A stretch of DNA of 64,000 nucleotides from the NCBI GenBank assembly GCA_010015805.1, contig ML978128.1, forward strand, positions 1,240,001 through 1,304,000, read 5' to 3'. Source of the DNA: Rhizodiscina lignyota (taxonomy: Eukaryota; Ascomycota; Dothideomycetes; Aulographales; Rhizodiscinaceae). A program made the position numbers and the translations under genes. The notes under the pieces were generated by a model. The model did not search any database and was not told the DNA's origin. It saw nothing but the letters and a program-made list of their open reading frames with translations. Below, one piece after another: positions 9,261-20,800 of the stretch; position 1 is the stretch's first letter; every line of letters starts with the position of its first letter.

Positions 9261-10490
9261 TCACAGTTTCCATATCTTCCAGCCTCTGGAGACAACATTG
9301 AAGTTGGCAAAATAGCCACCAAGCGGCCCCTGAACTTCCCGTCCACCAATCCAGGCCTTCTTACCCGCCCAAAGATCAATAAAGCCATCTGGGCCTGAAA
9401 TTAGAATGAGTTTTGTGCCAGACTGTTGGCCGAAGTCCTCTTCTTCCTCTGCAACCCGTCTCATTTGTCTCGCAACGTCCTTCGGCTTGACGAACTTGTG
9501 GTCCTCGTCCGCAAAATACTCAGTCGTTAACCCTCCAGGTCGATCGTCCGTGCCTTGCGGTGTGCGTCTGAATTGCTTCTTCAATGCCTCAAGCTCCTTG
9601 ACAACAACGCTCTTCTCCACTTCCGCAGATTTTACTGTGCCCCGCGCAGGAGTGTGTGACGGCTTCTCGTTCTGGCCGAACCCAAACGCATTCCAGCGAC
9701 TGATCTTTGACCAGGGATCCCAGTCTGAGAGCTTCCGTCTAGTGTCCGACTTCAACGGCGGCCCTGTTGGCACATCGTTCTCCCCGCCTTGAATTTCGTC
9801 CTTCCTGCGCGTATTCCAGAGTATATGTATCCTTGTGCCAGGCCGACGAGCCAATATGTGTGCTACTTGCATCGCCGGCGCAATGCCTGTTCCACCAGCA
9901 ATGAATATGACCTCGCGAACGTCAGGTGGAAGCTCGAACTCTGGGAAGGGCCCGCGAAGAGCAACAGTTGAGGATAGAGGGAGGGAATGGAGATAATTGG
10001 AGACTTCGCCATTCTTTTCGGCGCGAATCAAAAATCGAAGGTCTCCGGGCTGTTGATTCTGCGATTCTGGTGCATGATTCTGTGCGCCGTTGGAGGAGGT
10101 AACGTTCGAGTCGCCTTCCTGTTCAACTGGAGCAGGAGGTAATGGTGTATACGACCGTGCTATCTGTAACTGAGGTTGCTTTGCTTGTACACTCCATACT
10201 CCTCGTTGCCAAATCTCTTGTAAGCTTTGGTCACTCTCTTTCTGTCTTTGTATAGCTCCGCCATGGTCAACGTCTGGACACCGTAGAGTAAAGATGCTAC
10301 TCGTAGAGGATACTGGTTGCTTCGATACGATCGTGTAAGGAGTGAAAGTTTGAGGGTTGAGGGCGTCTCCGTCTTCTAGGTCGCCTTTGGTTTGGAAATG
10401 TCGATATGTTGCACCTCCGATGACGCCGCCAGCGAGACAAATTATCAAGCCACGCGTTGGCCGAATGGACGCGAAGCGAGCTCGTGTCAT
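9261..10490 (-). CDS. CYC2: CYC2-like mitochondrial FAD/NAD(P)H oxidoreductase
   Basis: One exon, 409 aa. The fold is that of ferredoxin/cytochrome-b5 reductases. Residues ~13-30 (GLIICLAGGVIGGATY) form one membrane anchor after a basic, presequence-like N-terminus. The FAD-binding RxYT motif appears as ARSYTPLPP, and the NAD-binding segment as VIFIAGGTGIAPAMQVAHIL. The C-terminal domain continues with ISGPDGFIDLWAG and ends GYFANFNVVSRGWKIWKL. In yeast, Cyc2 is an inner-membrane flavoprotein that aids cytochrome c haem attachment. A long hydrophilic insertion (about residues 240-340) between the NAD motif and the C-terminal segment is larger than in typical b5 reductases and fits fungal CYC2-like proteins. 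An alternative name would be generic FAD-binding FR-type domain protein. Confidence 0.8.
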   Translation of the reverse strand: MTRARFASIRPTRGLIICLAGGVIGGATYRHFQTKGDLEDGDALNPQTFTPYTIVSKQPVSSTSSIFTLRCPDVDHGGAIQRQKESDQSLQEIWQRGVWSVQAKQPQLQIARSYTPLPPAPVEQEGDSNVTSSNGAQNHAPESQNQQPGDLRFLIRAEKNGEVSNYLHSLPLSSTVALRGPFPEFELPPDVREVIFIAGGTGIAPAMQVAHILARRPGTRIHILWNTRRKDEIQGGENDVPTGPPLKSDTRRKLSDWDPWSKISRWNAFGFGQNEKPSHTPARGTVKSAEVEKSVVVKELEALKKQFRRTPQGTDDRPGGLTTEYFADEDHKFVKPKDVARQMRRVAEEEEDFGQQSGTKLILISGPDGFIDLWAGKKAWIGGREVQGPLGGYFANFNVVSRGWKIWKL

Positions 10491-10868
10491 TCGAGGTCAA
10501 GAGAATTGTGGAATGGTCCCGCTGCCTAATTGACCTCAGAGATGTGACAAGAGGAGCTCAACAGGAACAAGTTGTGATCTGTGTAATTTGATGTGGTAGG
10601 GTAGGTCGAAGGCCATGCAAAACTTGGCTTCCGTGGGGCCGCCCCTGGACCCGGGAGGATCACCCAAGCTCGGTGTCTATCCTACCTAGGTTTAGCTACA
10701 AAGCTCCCAGAACCTGGGTGCTCCCCTCCCTGGGAGGTTGAGGAAAGAGGACGCTGATAGATATCGGGGCTAAAACTCTATTTCGACTTCACAAGTTAGT
10801 ACAGGGATGTCATTTCAAATGTCCTGACCGTTAAGATCTACAGAGTAATTCGTCCTCTAAACTATACG
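10491..10868. other. Intergenic between AIM32 3' end and CYC2 start
   Basis: The region contains the CYC2 promoter (minus strand) and the AIM32 3' flank is immediately left of it. The stretch 10630-10740 is C/G-rich with several CCCGGG/CTGGGAGG-type words that pair only imperfectly. I see no gene. Confidence 0.45.
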
Positions 10869-11994
10869 CTACAGCAAAAGTAACTTGCCCTCCTGAGCAA
10901 TGCCGCCTCGATAGAGCTCCTTAATCACTTTCCCTTGCAGTATTGTCGAAGCGACAATGCCTTCAACATGTTCTGGTCTTACTCTTCCATACCAAATGCC
11001 TGAACCAGCCAGTGGGTTCTCAGGAAAGGAAGGTGGCACGTAGATTATGACGTTGCCAGCAAACTTGTGGCCGCCAATGTGACTGATCAAACCAACCCGA
11101 GCAGTCGGCTTCTCAGAAGCTCCTCCGAAACCAAGACTTCCCACAGCTCCCTGGAGCACCTCGAAGCCTTGCATGGTGAGCTTCTCTTCGAACTCAGATC
11201 TGAATAATGGTCCCATGGTGCCACAACGAGAATCGCGACCACCGTGACCGCAGATCAAGACCAGGACTTCTTGCACGGGCCGTGATCCTTTGAACTGATC
11301 CTGCAGCGCTGTATCACGAAGCAGATTCTGCTTCTGTTGCTCCGGGAGAACCGAATGCATCTGGTGTAACTGAGTCGGCAAGACGAACGCTTTCACCATT
11401 TGTTCGAGACCTTCTGGTTTCAACGGTATATCAGGGAGGTAGCGAAAGGAGGGTAGAAGGAATACAGAGCCCTTGTTGGACGATAGTTGATGGGGAGACT
11501 CGAACGAAGAATTCGTGATCATTACATTGTGGTATGGCTACGTAACATGTCAGATCATATGCTCCAAATACACAATAAATGCGGCTGCCAGCGATTTTGG
11601 GGTAACAAGAGAGCGTAAACCCACGAACGTCACTGAATTTGCCTCCCCGACCAAGGAGGTCTTTCAATCCTCGCGCCATAACAGATACCTCATCTTCCTC
11701 AATTTTGCTTGTCCAGTCATCTTTGCCGGTACTTATCAAGACCTGTTCAGCATATGGTGCCATTAGTCCATTTATGGAATGCTCAACATCGATGTCAAGG
11801 CCCGAAGGCATTGGTCGACACGCGCATGTTGGCGAAGGACAGGTTTCAATGATTGGGAAAGGCGGTGGTATATGCGCGCGAATGCGAGAGGCGGAGCGCG
11901 TCCATGTGAGAGGCCGAAGGCGTGGCAGCTGAGATTGTGGGATAGTTCTAGGAACTCGCCATAGCCACGACATTCCCGATAGATCAGGCAACAA
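10869..11994 (-). CDS. AIM32: AIM32, mitochondrial thioredoxin-like [2Fe-2S] ferredoxin
   Basis: Exons 11994-11629 and 11537-10869 (minus strand); 344 aa. Aim32/Apd1 proteins have a thioredoxin-like ferredoxin domain whose [2Fe-2S] cluster is held by two Cys and two His. Here ICGHGGRDSRCG gives Cys-x8-Cys and LISHIGGHKFAGN gives His-x3-His, matching the Apd1 ligand spacing. Other landmarks are PSGLDIDVEHSINGLMAPY, a tryptophan-lysine segment DDWTSKIEEDE, and GIWYGRVRPEHVEGIV near the end. The intron (91 nt, GTTCGT donor) was placed to restore GGKFSD-PYHNVMITNSSF. The N-terminus is Arg/Pro-rich, as for a mitochondrial protein. A second ATG at 11973 (MSWLWRVPR) is an equally good start. Role in redox quality control of mitochondrial import is known for yeast; here it is inferred by homology. 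Confidence 0.85.
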
Positions 11995-12485
11995 GAAGGT
12001 TAGGCGTTAAGGAGGTGAACAGCCGGCAAAACAAAAGTCTGGTGTCAGGATCACCTCCGATCACTTCCGCCGATCGCGTGAAGCTGTTTGCTCCTCTGCT
12101 AAGCAGCGTGCGGGCGCATTCGTCAGGTCCTGTGCGTCGTGTCAAATTCACTTTTACTTGCGCCTATGCAGCTGTGAAGGAGTGAACGTGAATTTCGGGT
12201 CGCATTTTGCCTCCATGTAGGTTGAAGCTTTCCTGCTGTGGCGCGTGATCCGAGGCACCAGCCACAGTTGTCGTAATTGGGCATCCCGTGCCTTCCAGGT
12301 TCCACGTTGCCCCGCGGTTCAATTACTGAGGTCTTGGCGACGATACCTATATTACCCTCCAGACACACCGCGCTCCATCCTGAGACTTGTTCCGATTTGA
12401 CCTTCCTTTCCCCTTGACCCTTCCCTTTGTCAGCCTCAACAACACCACCCTCTGTCTGCTCAAGTCGGATTCGCGCGAGCTCGAC
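11995..12485. other. Divergent promoter region, AIM32 / WW-domain gene
   Basis: The 490-bp gap separates two divergent genes. From about 12380 the plus strand is C/T-rich, as a leader of the WW gene would be. No coding sequence is supported. Confidence 0.5.
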
Positions 12486-13517
12486 ATGGCGGATTTCGCC
12501 CCGCCTACGGTATGTAGCTCACTCAGGCGTCCCTCCACGTAAGCGTCTGCTGCGCAAAGCTAATGCCTCATAGGGCCCACCTCCTCCAAAGGTGCCCGAC
12601 GGCTGGAAAGCTCAATGGAATGGTATGTCTCTATTTTCCCGCTGTTCGTTCATTGCGTTCGAGGATCCGGTGCCTTTCGACTGTTCAAAGGCTAACTCCG
12701 CGCAGACCAGTACAAAGAATGGTTCTACGTGAACATTTACACCAAGAGGTCGCAATGGGAGAGGCCCGATGAGCCAGTCTATCCACCCCCCTCTGGCGAT
12801 CCTGACGCTCCTCCTTCTTACGATCCTCACGCTGCGCAACACCTTGGCCCGGAGAAGACTGGCCTGAGCTCGAACAATCCCTACGGTCCCGGCGGTCCGG
12901 GAAGCTCAAGCCATCAGGATATCACCGAGGATGAGAGGCTTGCACGTCAGTTGCAAGAGGAGGAGAATGCGCGCGGAGGAGGATCGGATCGTGGTGCATC
13001 GGATAGCTACTACAGCCACGGCGGCTCGTACGGTGGAAGCCCACAGCCGCAGCATTACAACGACCAGCTGCCCCCGCGTCCGGACGATACTGCACGCGGC
13101 AGCAAAGGAAAGGGTTTCCTAGGCAAGCTGCTCGGTGGCAAGAGCCCGAAGCCGCAATATGGTCAGCAGTATCCACCCCCGCAGCAGCAGTCCTACTATC
13201 AGGGAGGCCCGCCCCAAGGACAGTACGGTGGACCACCTCCGGGACAATATGGAGGCCCTCAGTACGGCGGCTACCCTCAACAAGGCTATTATCAGCAACC
13301 GCAGTATTCTCCTCCCCCACAGCAGTATGGTGGAAGACAAAGTGGTGGTGGTGGATTGGGTGTTGGTACGGCTGCAGCACTTGGTGTTGGAGGCGGCCTT
13401 TTGGGTGGTGTTCTCCTGGGTGAGGCGATTGATGGCGGCGATGGCGGTGGTGATGGTGGTGGTGATGATGGCGGCGGAGATGGTGGCGGTGGCGACTTCG
13501 GAGGAGGCGACTTCTAA
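12486..13517 (+). CDS. WW-domain protein with Gln/Pro/Tyr-rich middle and Gly/Asp tail
   Basis: Exons 12486-12509, 12574-12622 and 12706-13517; 294 aa. The only defined domain is one WW domain at residues ~14-45: PDGWKAQWNDQYKEWFYVN..TKRSQWERP, with both signature Trp and the terminal Pro. WW domains bind proline-rich PPxY-type ligands. The middle has PPPSGDPDAPPSYDP, the helical DERLARQLQEEE, and a Gln/Pro/Tyr-rich stretch (QYPPPQQQSYYQ..). A hydrophobic glycine segment (GVGTAAALGVGGGLLGGVLLGEAI) precedes the end, which is almost only Gly and Asp with a Phe-containing finish (GGDFGGGDF). The architecture resembles yeast WWM1, whose overexpression effects involve the metacaspase, but orthology is tentative. 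Codon use in the Gly/Asp tail is repetitive (GGTGGTGAT), so length may vary between strains. Confidence 0.85.
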
Positions 13518-14149
13518 GTCGGCCAAATTGGGTCACAATTCTTCTGTGCTACATCATGAAGAGCAAAGACAGCTTCAGACACTGAACCGGAGTTTGGCAT
13601 TCACTATCATATCCTGTTTCCAGAAGTAAGATACATCCAGAATACTTTATTTGCAAATGTGCAAGTCTTTCGGTCTACCACTTTACGCGGAGTTTGCCCG
13701 TTGACCTCAATTCGGCTCAGATACTGATATCGAACCACCTCATATGCCAATGCCTAAGTTAGATCTGCCTTAGAATAAACTCACTCTGGCTCCTGTTTCA
13801 GTCGTTGTTGCAGAGTAATTCGAATTCGAGATATCTCTATTCGATTTGGGCAGGAGTGCTGGTAAACCAGACAGCTGGATTGCTATTGGAATATCAGAGG
13901 CCTCTACAGACGTAGAAGTTAAGGAGCAGCATGAATTAAGAGCCTCCCTCTTCTACTTGGATGAGATTGGTGACCACTCTACAACTGGGTTCCCATTGGA
14001 CTATGGAACGCTTCAGCAAGCATTAAGGGCAAAGCATCAAGGTCCAGTATCCAGACTTATTACATTGCTAGTGCACCAAGTTGTACAGCATATATCGTTT
14101 CATTTCTAGTGCGTGCCCAAGCCATCTTCACCTATGCACTTATAGAGAA
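13518..14149. other. Intergenic, A/T-richer, with one unassigned open frame
   Basis: A plus-strand frame at 13846-14109 encodes ~87 residues with protein-like composition (for example DSWIAIGISEAST, ELRASLFYLDEIGD) but begins without ATG and has no splice partner that I can see. It may be chance or a gene fragment. The rest is 3' flank of the converging neighbours. Confidence 0.3.
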
Positions 14150-15297
14150 TTAAGAATCCAGAACTTCTTCGGCGACCGCTTCGGCCTCGCGGTTGCGTTC
14201 TTGAAAGTGCTTCTCCTGCGCGTTTCGCACCATCTCCCCGACCCCGTTCATGATCCACCTGGATTCATCATTGAGCATGATGCCCACATTGCAGTCTTCA
14301 TGGCCATCCAGCGTCTCAATGATGTGGCGGGCCTCGATGAAAGCATCCAGGATCCCGCTCAGCGAGCAATCGAAGTGGATACTGGCCTCTCCGTCCTTGA
14401 AACGCGCATAGATTCCAGCCGATTTAAGCTGCTTGCAGAATACCATGAAGCCCTCCCCCTGCCTGGTCCTGCAGACCTTCGACATCATACTGCGAGAACG
14501 CAGGTCATCTTCCGCCATGGCCTTGGCAATCTCACAGCCACCACCGTCGACCAAGAGAAAGCGCGCCTTTATGAGAACATCTGCTAGCTTCTCGACGATT
14601 TCCGACTGGACGTTCGCGATTGTGTCTGGGACTGTGTTAATCATAAAGCCATTGCGCTAATGGTGTGAGACAGTTTTTACGTACCAAAGATGTCTGTGGG
14701 CATGCGATTCCAATCGAACTCGTAATTGACTCGACTACCTTCCACTAACAAGCGTGCCCTGAGGCATTCCGAGATCGCGGCAGGATTGTCGGAGACTATC
14801 TTCTCGGTTACCTCCTCCCTGACGAGGGGCTCGAAGTCGAAAGGCATATTTAATAGCCACGATACGAGAAGCACTGCAGCTTTGCGCGGGTCCGGTTGGT
14901 GGGCGTTGACATAAAGCGCATCGTATATCTTGATCCAGTGGCCCTTGAAATGCCTCACAAGATGAACCATGTTGTACTTGTCGCAGAGCACGGCCACGTT
15001 GACGAGAGTGTTGAACGGGAGATGGAACGACACGTCGTCGAACTTGAGGTGCGCAATGTTGAGCAATACAACCAGCGCGTTGACATCGTCGTCGGGCATA
15101 GCTATGTCTGGGAAGAAGGAGAATTGTGTGTCGTCGGACTTGTCGTTGTCCTTCATCATCTTCGCCCATTTGCTACTTGCGAGCGACATTGCCTTTTTAG
15201 ACACCAGCATGCGGACGTGTGAGCCATCCTCTTGGAAGCCGACAAGCAGAAACAGGTTTCCAGCGGGGTCAAATGTGATGTCCTCTATGGTTGCCAT
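14150..15297 (-). CDS. BTB/POZ-domain protein
   Basis: Exons 15297-14685 and 14631-14150 (minus strand); 364 aa. The 53-nt intron has a GTACGT donor and joins PTDIF to VPDTIANVQ in phase. The first ~200 residues match fungal BTB proteins: DGSHVRMLVSKKAMSLASSKWAKMM (the region where a BTB dimer forms), a FPDIAMPDDDVNALVVLLNIAHL segment, then LVNVAVLCDKYNMVHLVRHF, the conserved helix after the BTB core. The C-terminal half (NVQSEIVEKLADVL.., CRTRQGEGFMVFCKQLKSAGIY) is common in large ascomycete BTB families of unknown role. These proteins often act as Cullin-3 adaptors, but that is not shown. The ATG at 15297 (MATIEDITFDP) was used because the longer frame starts with TTG. The protein is predicted soluble. 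Confidence 0.82.
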
Positions 15298-16460
15298 GTC
15301 GATGTTTTGAATGCTGATATCCGTGTAGAGAAGGAAACTTGACAAATGGCGCCGATGTTCAATGGAAGACAGATGGGAGCGTTGTTGCAGGTTGGAAGCA
15401 TGTTTGAAAGAGAGAACGTTGTTGTGTTGTTAAATACTGCAGTCCAGCGCGGTGTTGCTCCCAGTTAGATGAAACGAGTTTTATCCCACCTTCATGTGTT
15501 GGAAACGATATAAGCTAGCTCAAGGTTGACACCGCTCTGACATCGAAAGCGATATAGACTTCTTTTCACTCAGCCTTGCTCCCTGCATTTTGAATTTTGT
15601 TGTGTGATGTGCCACACATTGAGTGGGGTATCTCAAAGTCAGACGGACAGCAGCCCAACGGTTTGCCCGCACCATACGGGAAGCCTCGTGCGAATTAAGC
15701 CCACTGGAATCTACCGATTTGTAACTACTCCAGCTGCCAGTTGTGGCCAGTCCTCTTATATCGCTCTTCGATTCAGGCGAGATCCCGACAGCTGCCCTTG
15801 ATGTCAACCTTCATTAGTGAAGCAAGTTCAGAGATTCGCAGTACCGTGACATGTCTTAACCGAATGATGTCCAGTTCAGGAAGACGATCATACTCAGCTA
15901 CCTGTTCCAATTGGTGTGTAGTGCATCACTCCGGATTCTCCTTCGCTGTTGCTTGAATAATTAAATAGAAAGGGGCCTATGAAGTTCGAGGAGACGAGCA
16001 ATGCAATGGGCATTAATGACTTAGCTGGGAGGAAGAAAGACAAGACAAGATCCTGCCAATGAAACTCTTCGAGATTTGATCAGACAGATGTATTCATCCA
16101 AAGAAGATAGTCAAATACTACCACCCACCACTTGACAGATGTCGGGTCTCTCATCAGTTCGAAGTCGAGGTCACCTAATCGGTGCGGCATCTCCGGAGAG
16201 GCCTCGGCCGCTTCGATCCTGAAAAGGACTCGAGCTTCCATAAAGAGAGCTAGTGCTCGATTGGAATGAGCTTACAACTCCTATCGGTCTTCTCATGGAC
16301 GACAAATGTCTCATGAGAAGACAGCAAGGACGCGACGAGGTCTTAGCCGGGACACCGCATAGGGTTAGGGTTATCGGAGTCTTTATCGATTAGACACCTT
16401 CGAAGCTATTCTCTTTTATCAACGTCATTAGACATGCTGCTCTCTGAAACTTTGAAATAA
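15298..16460. other. Intergenic, 1.16 kb, divergent promoter region
   Basis: The stretch separates the divergent BTB and TDA3 genes. It contains only short ORFs. A short telomere-like AGGGTTAGGGTTA lies at 16371-16383. No RNA gene or repeat family was recognised. Confidence 0.45.
16371..16383 (+). repeat. Short interstitial telomere-like repeat
   Basis: AGGGTTAGGGTTA gives two units of the fungal telomere repeat TTAGGG. It lies about 80 bp before the TDA3 start and is too short to be a former chromosome end by itself. Such motifs can also bind Tbf1-type factors in promoters. Confidence 0.6.
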
Positions 16461-17783
16461 ATGCCCTCAACTTTATCCCGGCTTTCTACCATCGGCAAAC
16501 AAATCTTGAATTCAAACATGACTGTACATACCGAGCCTAAAAATATTGTGATCATTGGTGGAGGGATAATTGGGTGCACAAGCGCCTACATGATCTCACA
16601 CCATCTATCCTTCGATCCCAGCAAAACCAGCATAACTCTTCTTGAAGCGACGAAAATTGCTGGTGGTGCTTCAGGGAAAGCAGGCGGTCTTCTAGCACTA
16701 TGGGCATATCCTTCATCTATCGTGCCCTTGAGCTACCGACTCCACAAGGAATTGGCGGACAAGCATGGCGGAGCCGAGCGATGGGGTTACAGAGCAGTGT
16801 ACTGTGGACAATTAGAAACAAAAGGGCGCTCTGTCACCGGGCCAACCGTTAACGGCAAAGAAGACAGACCGACCGACGAAGCAGATGGCGGCGCCTTGAA
16901 TGAAAATGGAGCAGAGAGCGTATCATTGCAGAAACGATCAAAGGAAGCTCTCGCAATGTTACGTGCGGGAGGAGTACCGAAGGGCCTGGACTGGGTAGTA
17001 CCTAACGCTGATATGGCCTACGATGATATGGGGAATCCGACCAATACAGCGCAGGTGCATCCATATCTGTTTACGACCTCAATGGCTGAGCTGGCGCAAG
17101 AGAAAGGAGTCAAGATTGTCTATGGGGCAGCCACAAGCATAGACCATTCGTCAAATGCAGTCACGGGCGTGACTTATGAAGACAAAGAGACTGGCGAATC
17201 AAAAACTCTAGAAGCCGATACAGTTGTCCTATCAGCAGGACCTTGGACACAGCAAGTCTATCCACCAGCGCCAATTGCAGCACTTCGTGCCCACAGCGTT
17301 ACAATCCGGCCGTCACGTCCAGTATCGGCTTATGCACTGTTCACACATATCATCATGCCAGGAGACAAAAAGACCGGTAGAAAGGCCAAGGGAGTGACTC
17401 CAGAAATCTACGCACGACCCAACAATGAGGTGTATGCGTGTGGGGAAGGCGACCATCTCGTGCCTCTGCCAGCAACGACGGATCTTGTTTCTGTGGATCA
17501 GCAACGGTGTCAGGACATTGTCGACCAAGTCTCTAGTATCAGCGATGAGCTGCGCGATGGAGAAGTCACTGCGAGACAGGCCTGCTATCTGCCGAATGTG
17601 AGCGCCGGCGGAGGACCACTGATCGGAGAGACAGGTATCAAAGGCTTCATCATGGCAGCTGGACATACATGCTGGGGCATACAGAATGGACCTGGCACTG
17701 GTAAGCTCGTGAGCGAATTTGTGTGGGAGGGTAAGGCGAAGAGTGCAAAGATTGGCTCATTAGATCCGAGGAGTTATATGTGA
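16461..17783 (+). CDS. TDA3: FAD-dependent oxidoreductase, TDA3-like (DAO family)
   Basis: One exon, 440 aa. The N-terminal Rossmann FAD-binding motif is NIVIIGGGIIGCTSAYMI, followed by the family segment TLLEATKIAGGASGKAGGLLALWAYP. Downstream come TMAELAQEKG-like and VVLSAGPWTQQVYPPAPI (second FAD-contact region), and near the C-terminus GETGIKGFIMAAGHTCWGIQNGPGTGKLVSEFV, the usual DAO glycine-rich end. Yeast Tda3 is a DAO-family protein linked to endosomal retrieval; the substrate is not established. The ATG at 16461 was used; an internal ATG at residue 20 (MTVHTEPKNI) would leave the FAD domain intact and may be the true start. The gene converges on ECM16 with only ~40 bp between stop codons, so overlapping 3' UTRs are likely. 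Confidence 0.88.
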   Translation: MPSTLSRLSTIGKQILNSNMTVHTEPKNIVIIGGGIIGCTSAYMISHHLSFDPSKTSITLLEATKIAGGASGKAGGLLALWAYPSSIVPLSYRLHKELADKHGGAERWGYRAVYCGQLETKGRSVTGPTVNGKEDRPTDEADGGALNENGAESVSLQKRSKEALAMLRAGGVPKGLDWVVPNADMAYDDMGNPTNTAQVHPYLFTTSMAELAQEKGVKIVYGAATSIDHSSNAVTGVTYEDKETGESKTLEADTVVLSAGPWTQQVYPPAPIAALRAHSVTIRPSRPVSAYALFTHIIMPGDKKTGRKAKGVTPEIYARPNNEVYACGEGDHLVPLPATTDLVSVDQQRCQDIVDQVSSISDELRDGEVTARQACYLPNVSAGGGPLIGETGIKGFIMAAGHTCWGIQNGPGTGKLVSEFVWEGKAKSAKIGSLDPRSYM

Positions 17784-17823
17784 GAGAATGCAAGTCTGCG
17801 TTGCCACATTCCGTCGCTGCAGC

Positions 17824-20800
17824 TTATTCTACTATTTCCTCAAGCACCCACCCTCGCCCGACTAACCGTTTTTGTTTCACTTTCCAGCTCCTCAGTGGCC
17901 ATGGTGTGCTCCCCTTATCTCCAATTAAGCTGACGACACACTCGCATATCCGCCTGTCTTGTCCGATCATCTCAATTTTCCCTACTGGCTTTCCCCATTC
18001 CAGCAAGGGTGTCTCTCGCGCAAGTACAGCCAACTGTGCCCCTGAAACAGGCGTCAAGGGATGCATGCGCACTTTGCCCGTGCTGTTCTTTTGGAGATGA
18101 GAATAGACTACGTATTGCGGAAGCTTTGCCGCGGACCGATGGGCGAGCAAAGAGTTTGGATGCAAGTACACGAATTTTTGAGAAGGATCCGTTCCAGTCC
18201 CGCCCATATATGAGGATTGGGAGGAGAATAAGGTGATGTAAGGTACATCTGTGGCACGGCTTGGTTTCCTTGACATTTCTGGAGGGACTGGTGCCAGATC
18301 CGCTCGGATTGCCACCTGGTCAATGAAACCCGCGGCCGTTGTCGTTCGTAGAAGATGTACTTCCGCATCTGATGGGGTAGGGACCTTCATACTGAAGGGT
18401 CCAACAGACCCGGGATGGTTTCGGCGGCTAATGGTTGTCAATTGCTCTCGTAGTTGCGTTGCCTCTTTCATCGCCTTGCCGCGGAGGAAGTTTGAAGAGC
18501 AAAAATCTTCTATATCTCTTTCGCTCTGGCGACCTGCAGCCTCCCAAGAGTAGGCACATAGAGCCGTGAAGAATTTGATAGCGTCTGAAGCAGCATCGAG
18601 GTTTGAAAACTGCGCTTGGACTCTATTGTAAGCCTTTCGTCGCGCTTCTCTTGCCGCCTTTTCCTCGTCAGACTCGTCGTCAGACACATTTTGTTCTCGG
18701 ATGTGGCCTGTCTGATTCTGAGGAATAAACATCTCTGGGGCAGAGAGAGCCGATACCAATGCAATGGTTAGAGACATGCATCCTTTGTCTTGACCAATGA
18801 GCAGCATACGCGAGAAGCGAGGGCTCAAAGGGAAACTTGACAGTCTCTTGCCCATAGGTGTAACATTGCCTTCCAGTGAGATTGCACCGAGGCACTGCAG
18901 CAGTCTTTCAGCCTTCTCGAGGTTCTTCCGATCCGGAGCTGTCGGAAATGGAAAGTTGATAATATTGGGCAGTCCCATGCCTTTCAGCTGCAAGACAACT
19001 TCTTCCATAGGCGTCCTTAGGATCTCGGGCTCAGTGTGTTTCGCAAAATGTGCCTCATATAGTGCACTAGAGTACAACCTGTAGCAGTGGCCGGGTCCCG
19101 TACGTCCAGCTCTACCAGCTCGCTGTGAGGCGCTCGCTTTGCTAATCCAATCAATCTCGAAGCTCTGGACACCGCTCCGCAGGTCATACTTCTTCTCTTT
19201 TGCGCGTCCGCAATCAAAGACGTATCGAATACCCGCAATGGTAAGACTGGTCTCTGCAATGTTGGTAGCGAGGACAATGAGACGAGAGCCATCCGGTGGA
19301 GGCTCAAATATTCGTAACTGATCTTTCGTGGGGAGCTGAGAGTAAAGCGGAAGCACGTGGACTTTTAGATCGGATGATGCTTGAATATCCTCAGCTGTCT
19401 GACCAACATCGAATTCTTCCTCGTCTTCGTTGTCGTCTTCATTCTCCTCGTCGAGGCCGTGAATATCTAAGTCGTCCTCAGATTCATCGTCTTCTAAACC
19501 TCTGTTCCTCCCGATGACCATATCTTCAGCCTCTAGAGGAGCTGATCAATGTTAGCAGTGTTTCGCGTAGTTATAGTAAATAATCTTACCATCAACCGCA
19601 GAAACTGTAGCATTCACAGCCTTGACAGCGCCAGTATTAGCGGTGGTCAGAGATTGCTTCAGTCTCTTCTCAAGAGCTACAATCTCATTCTGGCCAGTCA
19701 AGAAAACAAGCATTCCGCCAGGAGGTAGTTTTTTGTGTCCACGGCTGACTTTCTTGAACGCCTCCTCCACATAGTCCGACTGCGTTTTACGTGAAAAATG
19801 TATTGTGACAGGATACTGTCTGCCTTCCGCCTGAACAAGTGGTGGGGGCCCTTGTGGGAAGAGTCTCTGATTCTCGATGAAGTCTTTGATACGAAGCGTG
19901 GCTGACATGATGATCAACTTCAATGGTTTTCGAGACACATCTCTTTGCGCATTCTCAGCTCGAACGTTGAGTACGACTCGGCTGAGCATGCCTATGAGAA
20001 TGTCGGTATTGACACTTCGCTCGTGAGCTTCGTCGATAATGACCGCAGAGTACTTCTCCAATGAGATGTCTTGAGAAATCTCTCGCAATAAAATGCCATC
20101 AGTCATGAATTTGATTGCAGTCTCTTGACTGACATTTGAGTGATCGAAGCGAATCTGCGTAGAGTTAGGGACTGGAAATGGAACTACCGACTATGTAACG
20201 TACCTGATATGACACTTTTCGCTTGAATGAGCCCAGTTCGTTACCCACTCTCTCAGCCATACTGACAGCAGCAACTCTCCGAGGCTGAGTCACACCTATC
20301 ATGCCAGGCGTTGGACCAGACTTGTCGCCATAGCCAGCTTCAAAGAGAAATTGGGGGACTTGGGTCGTCTTGCCACTACCTGTCGCGCCCCAGATAACGA
20401 CAACATCGTTATTGTGGATGGCTTCCATTATCTTCTGCTCTTCAGCGACAACGGGCAGCGCTAGTCGAGCCTCTTGGATCTTGGAACTGCGCTCGACGTA
20501 CACGCTGTATGCTTTTCGAGAGCTTCCCTTCTCTGAAACTTCCAGCTCCGGTGGTAATGGATCGGATTCAGCAGGACGCGGCTCGAAATTAATGTTCTGT
20601 GGTAATTTAGGCACATCCATTACGGTGTCAGCGGATGGTGTAAAACCCAAGGCAGCATTTCGTTGTTGCGTCGCCCAAGCCTTGAATCCAGAGATGCCTT
20701 CAGAAGAGCTCTCATCGTCTTCGTCGGTATGTTCTTCTTCATCGCTTGAAGAAGAAGAATCACCTTCACTTGCTTCTTCGTCCGAATCATCTGATTGCAT

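Noticed and set aside
13846-14109. A short plus-strand gene
   Set aside because: There is no ATG start, no splice partner and no recognised domain.
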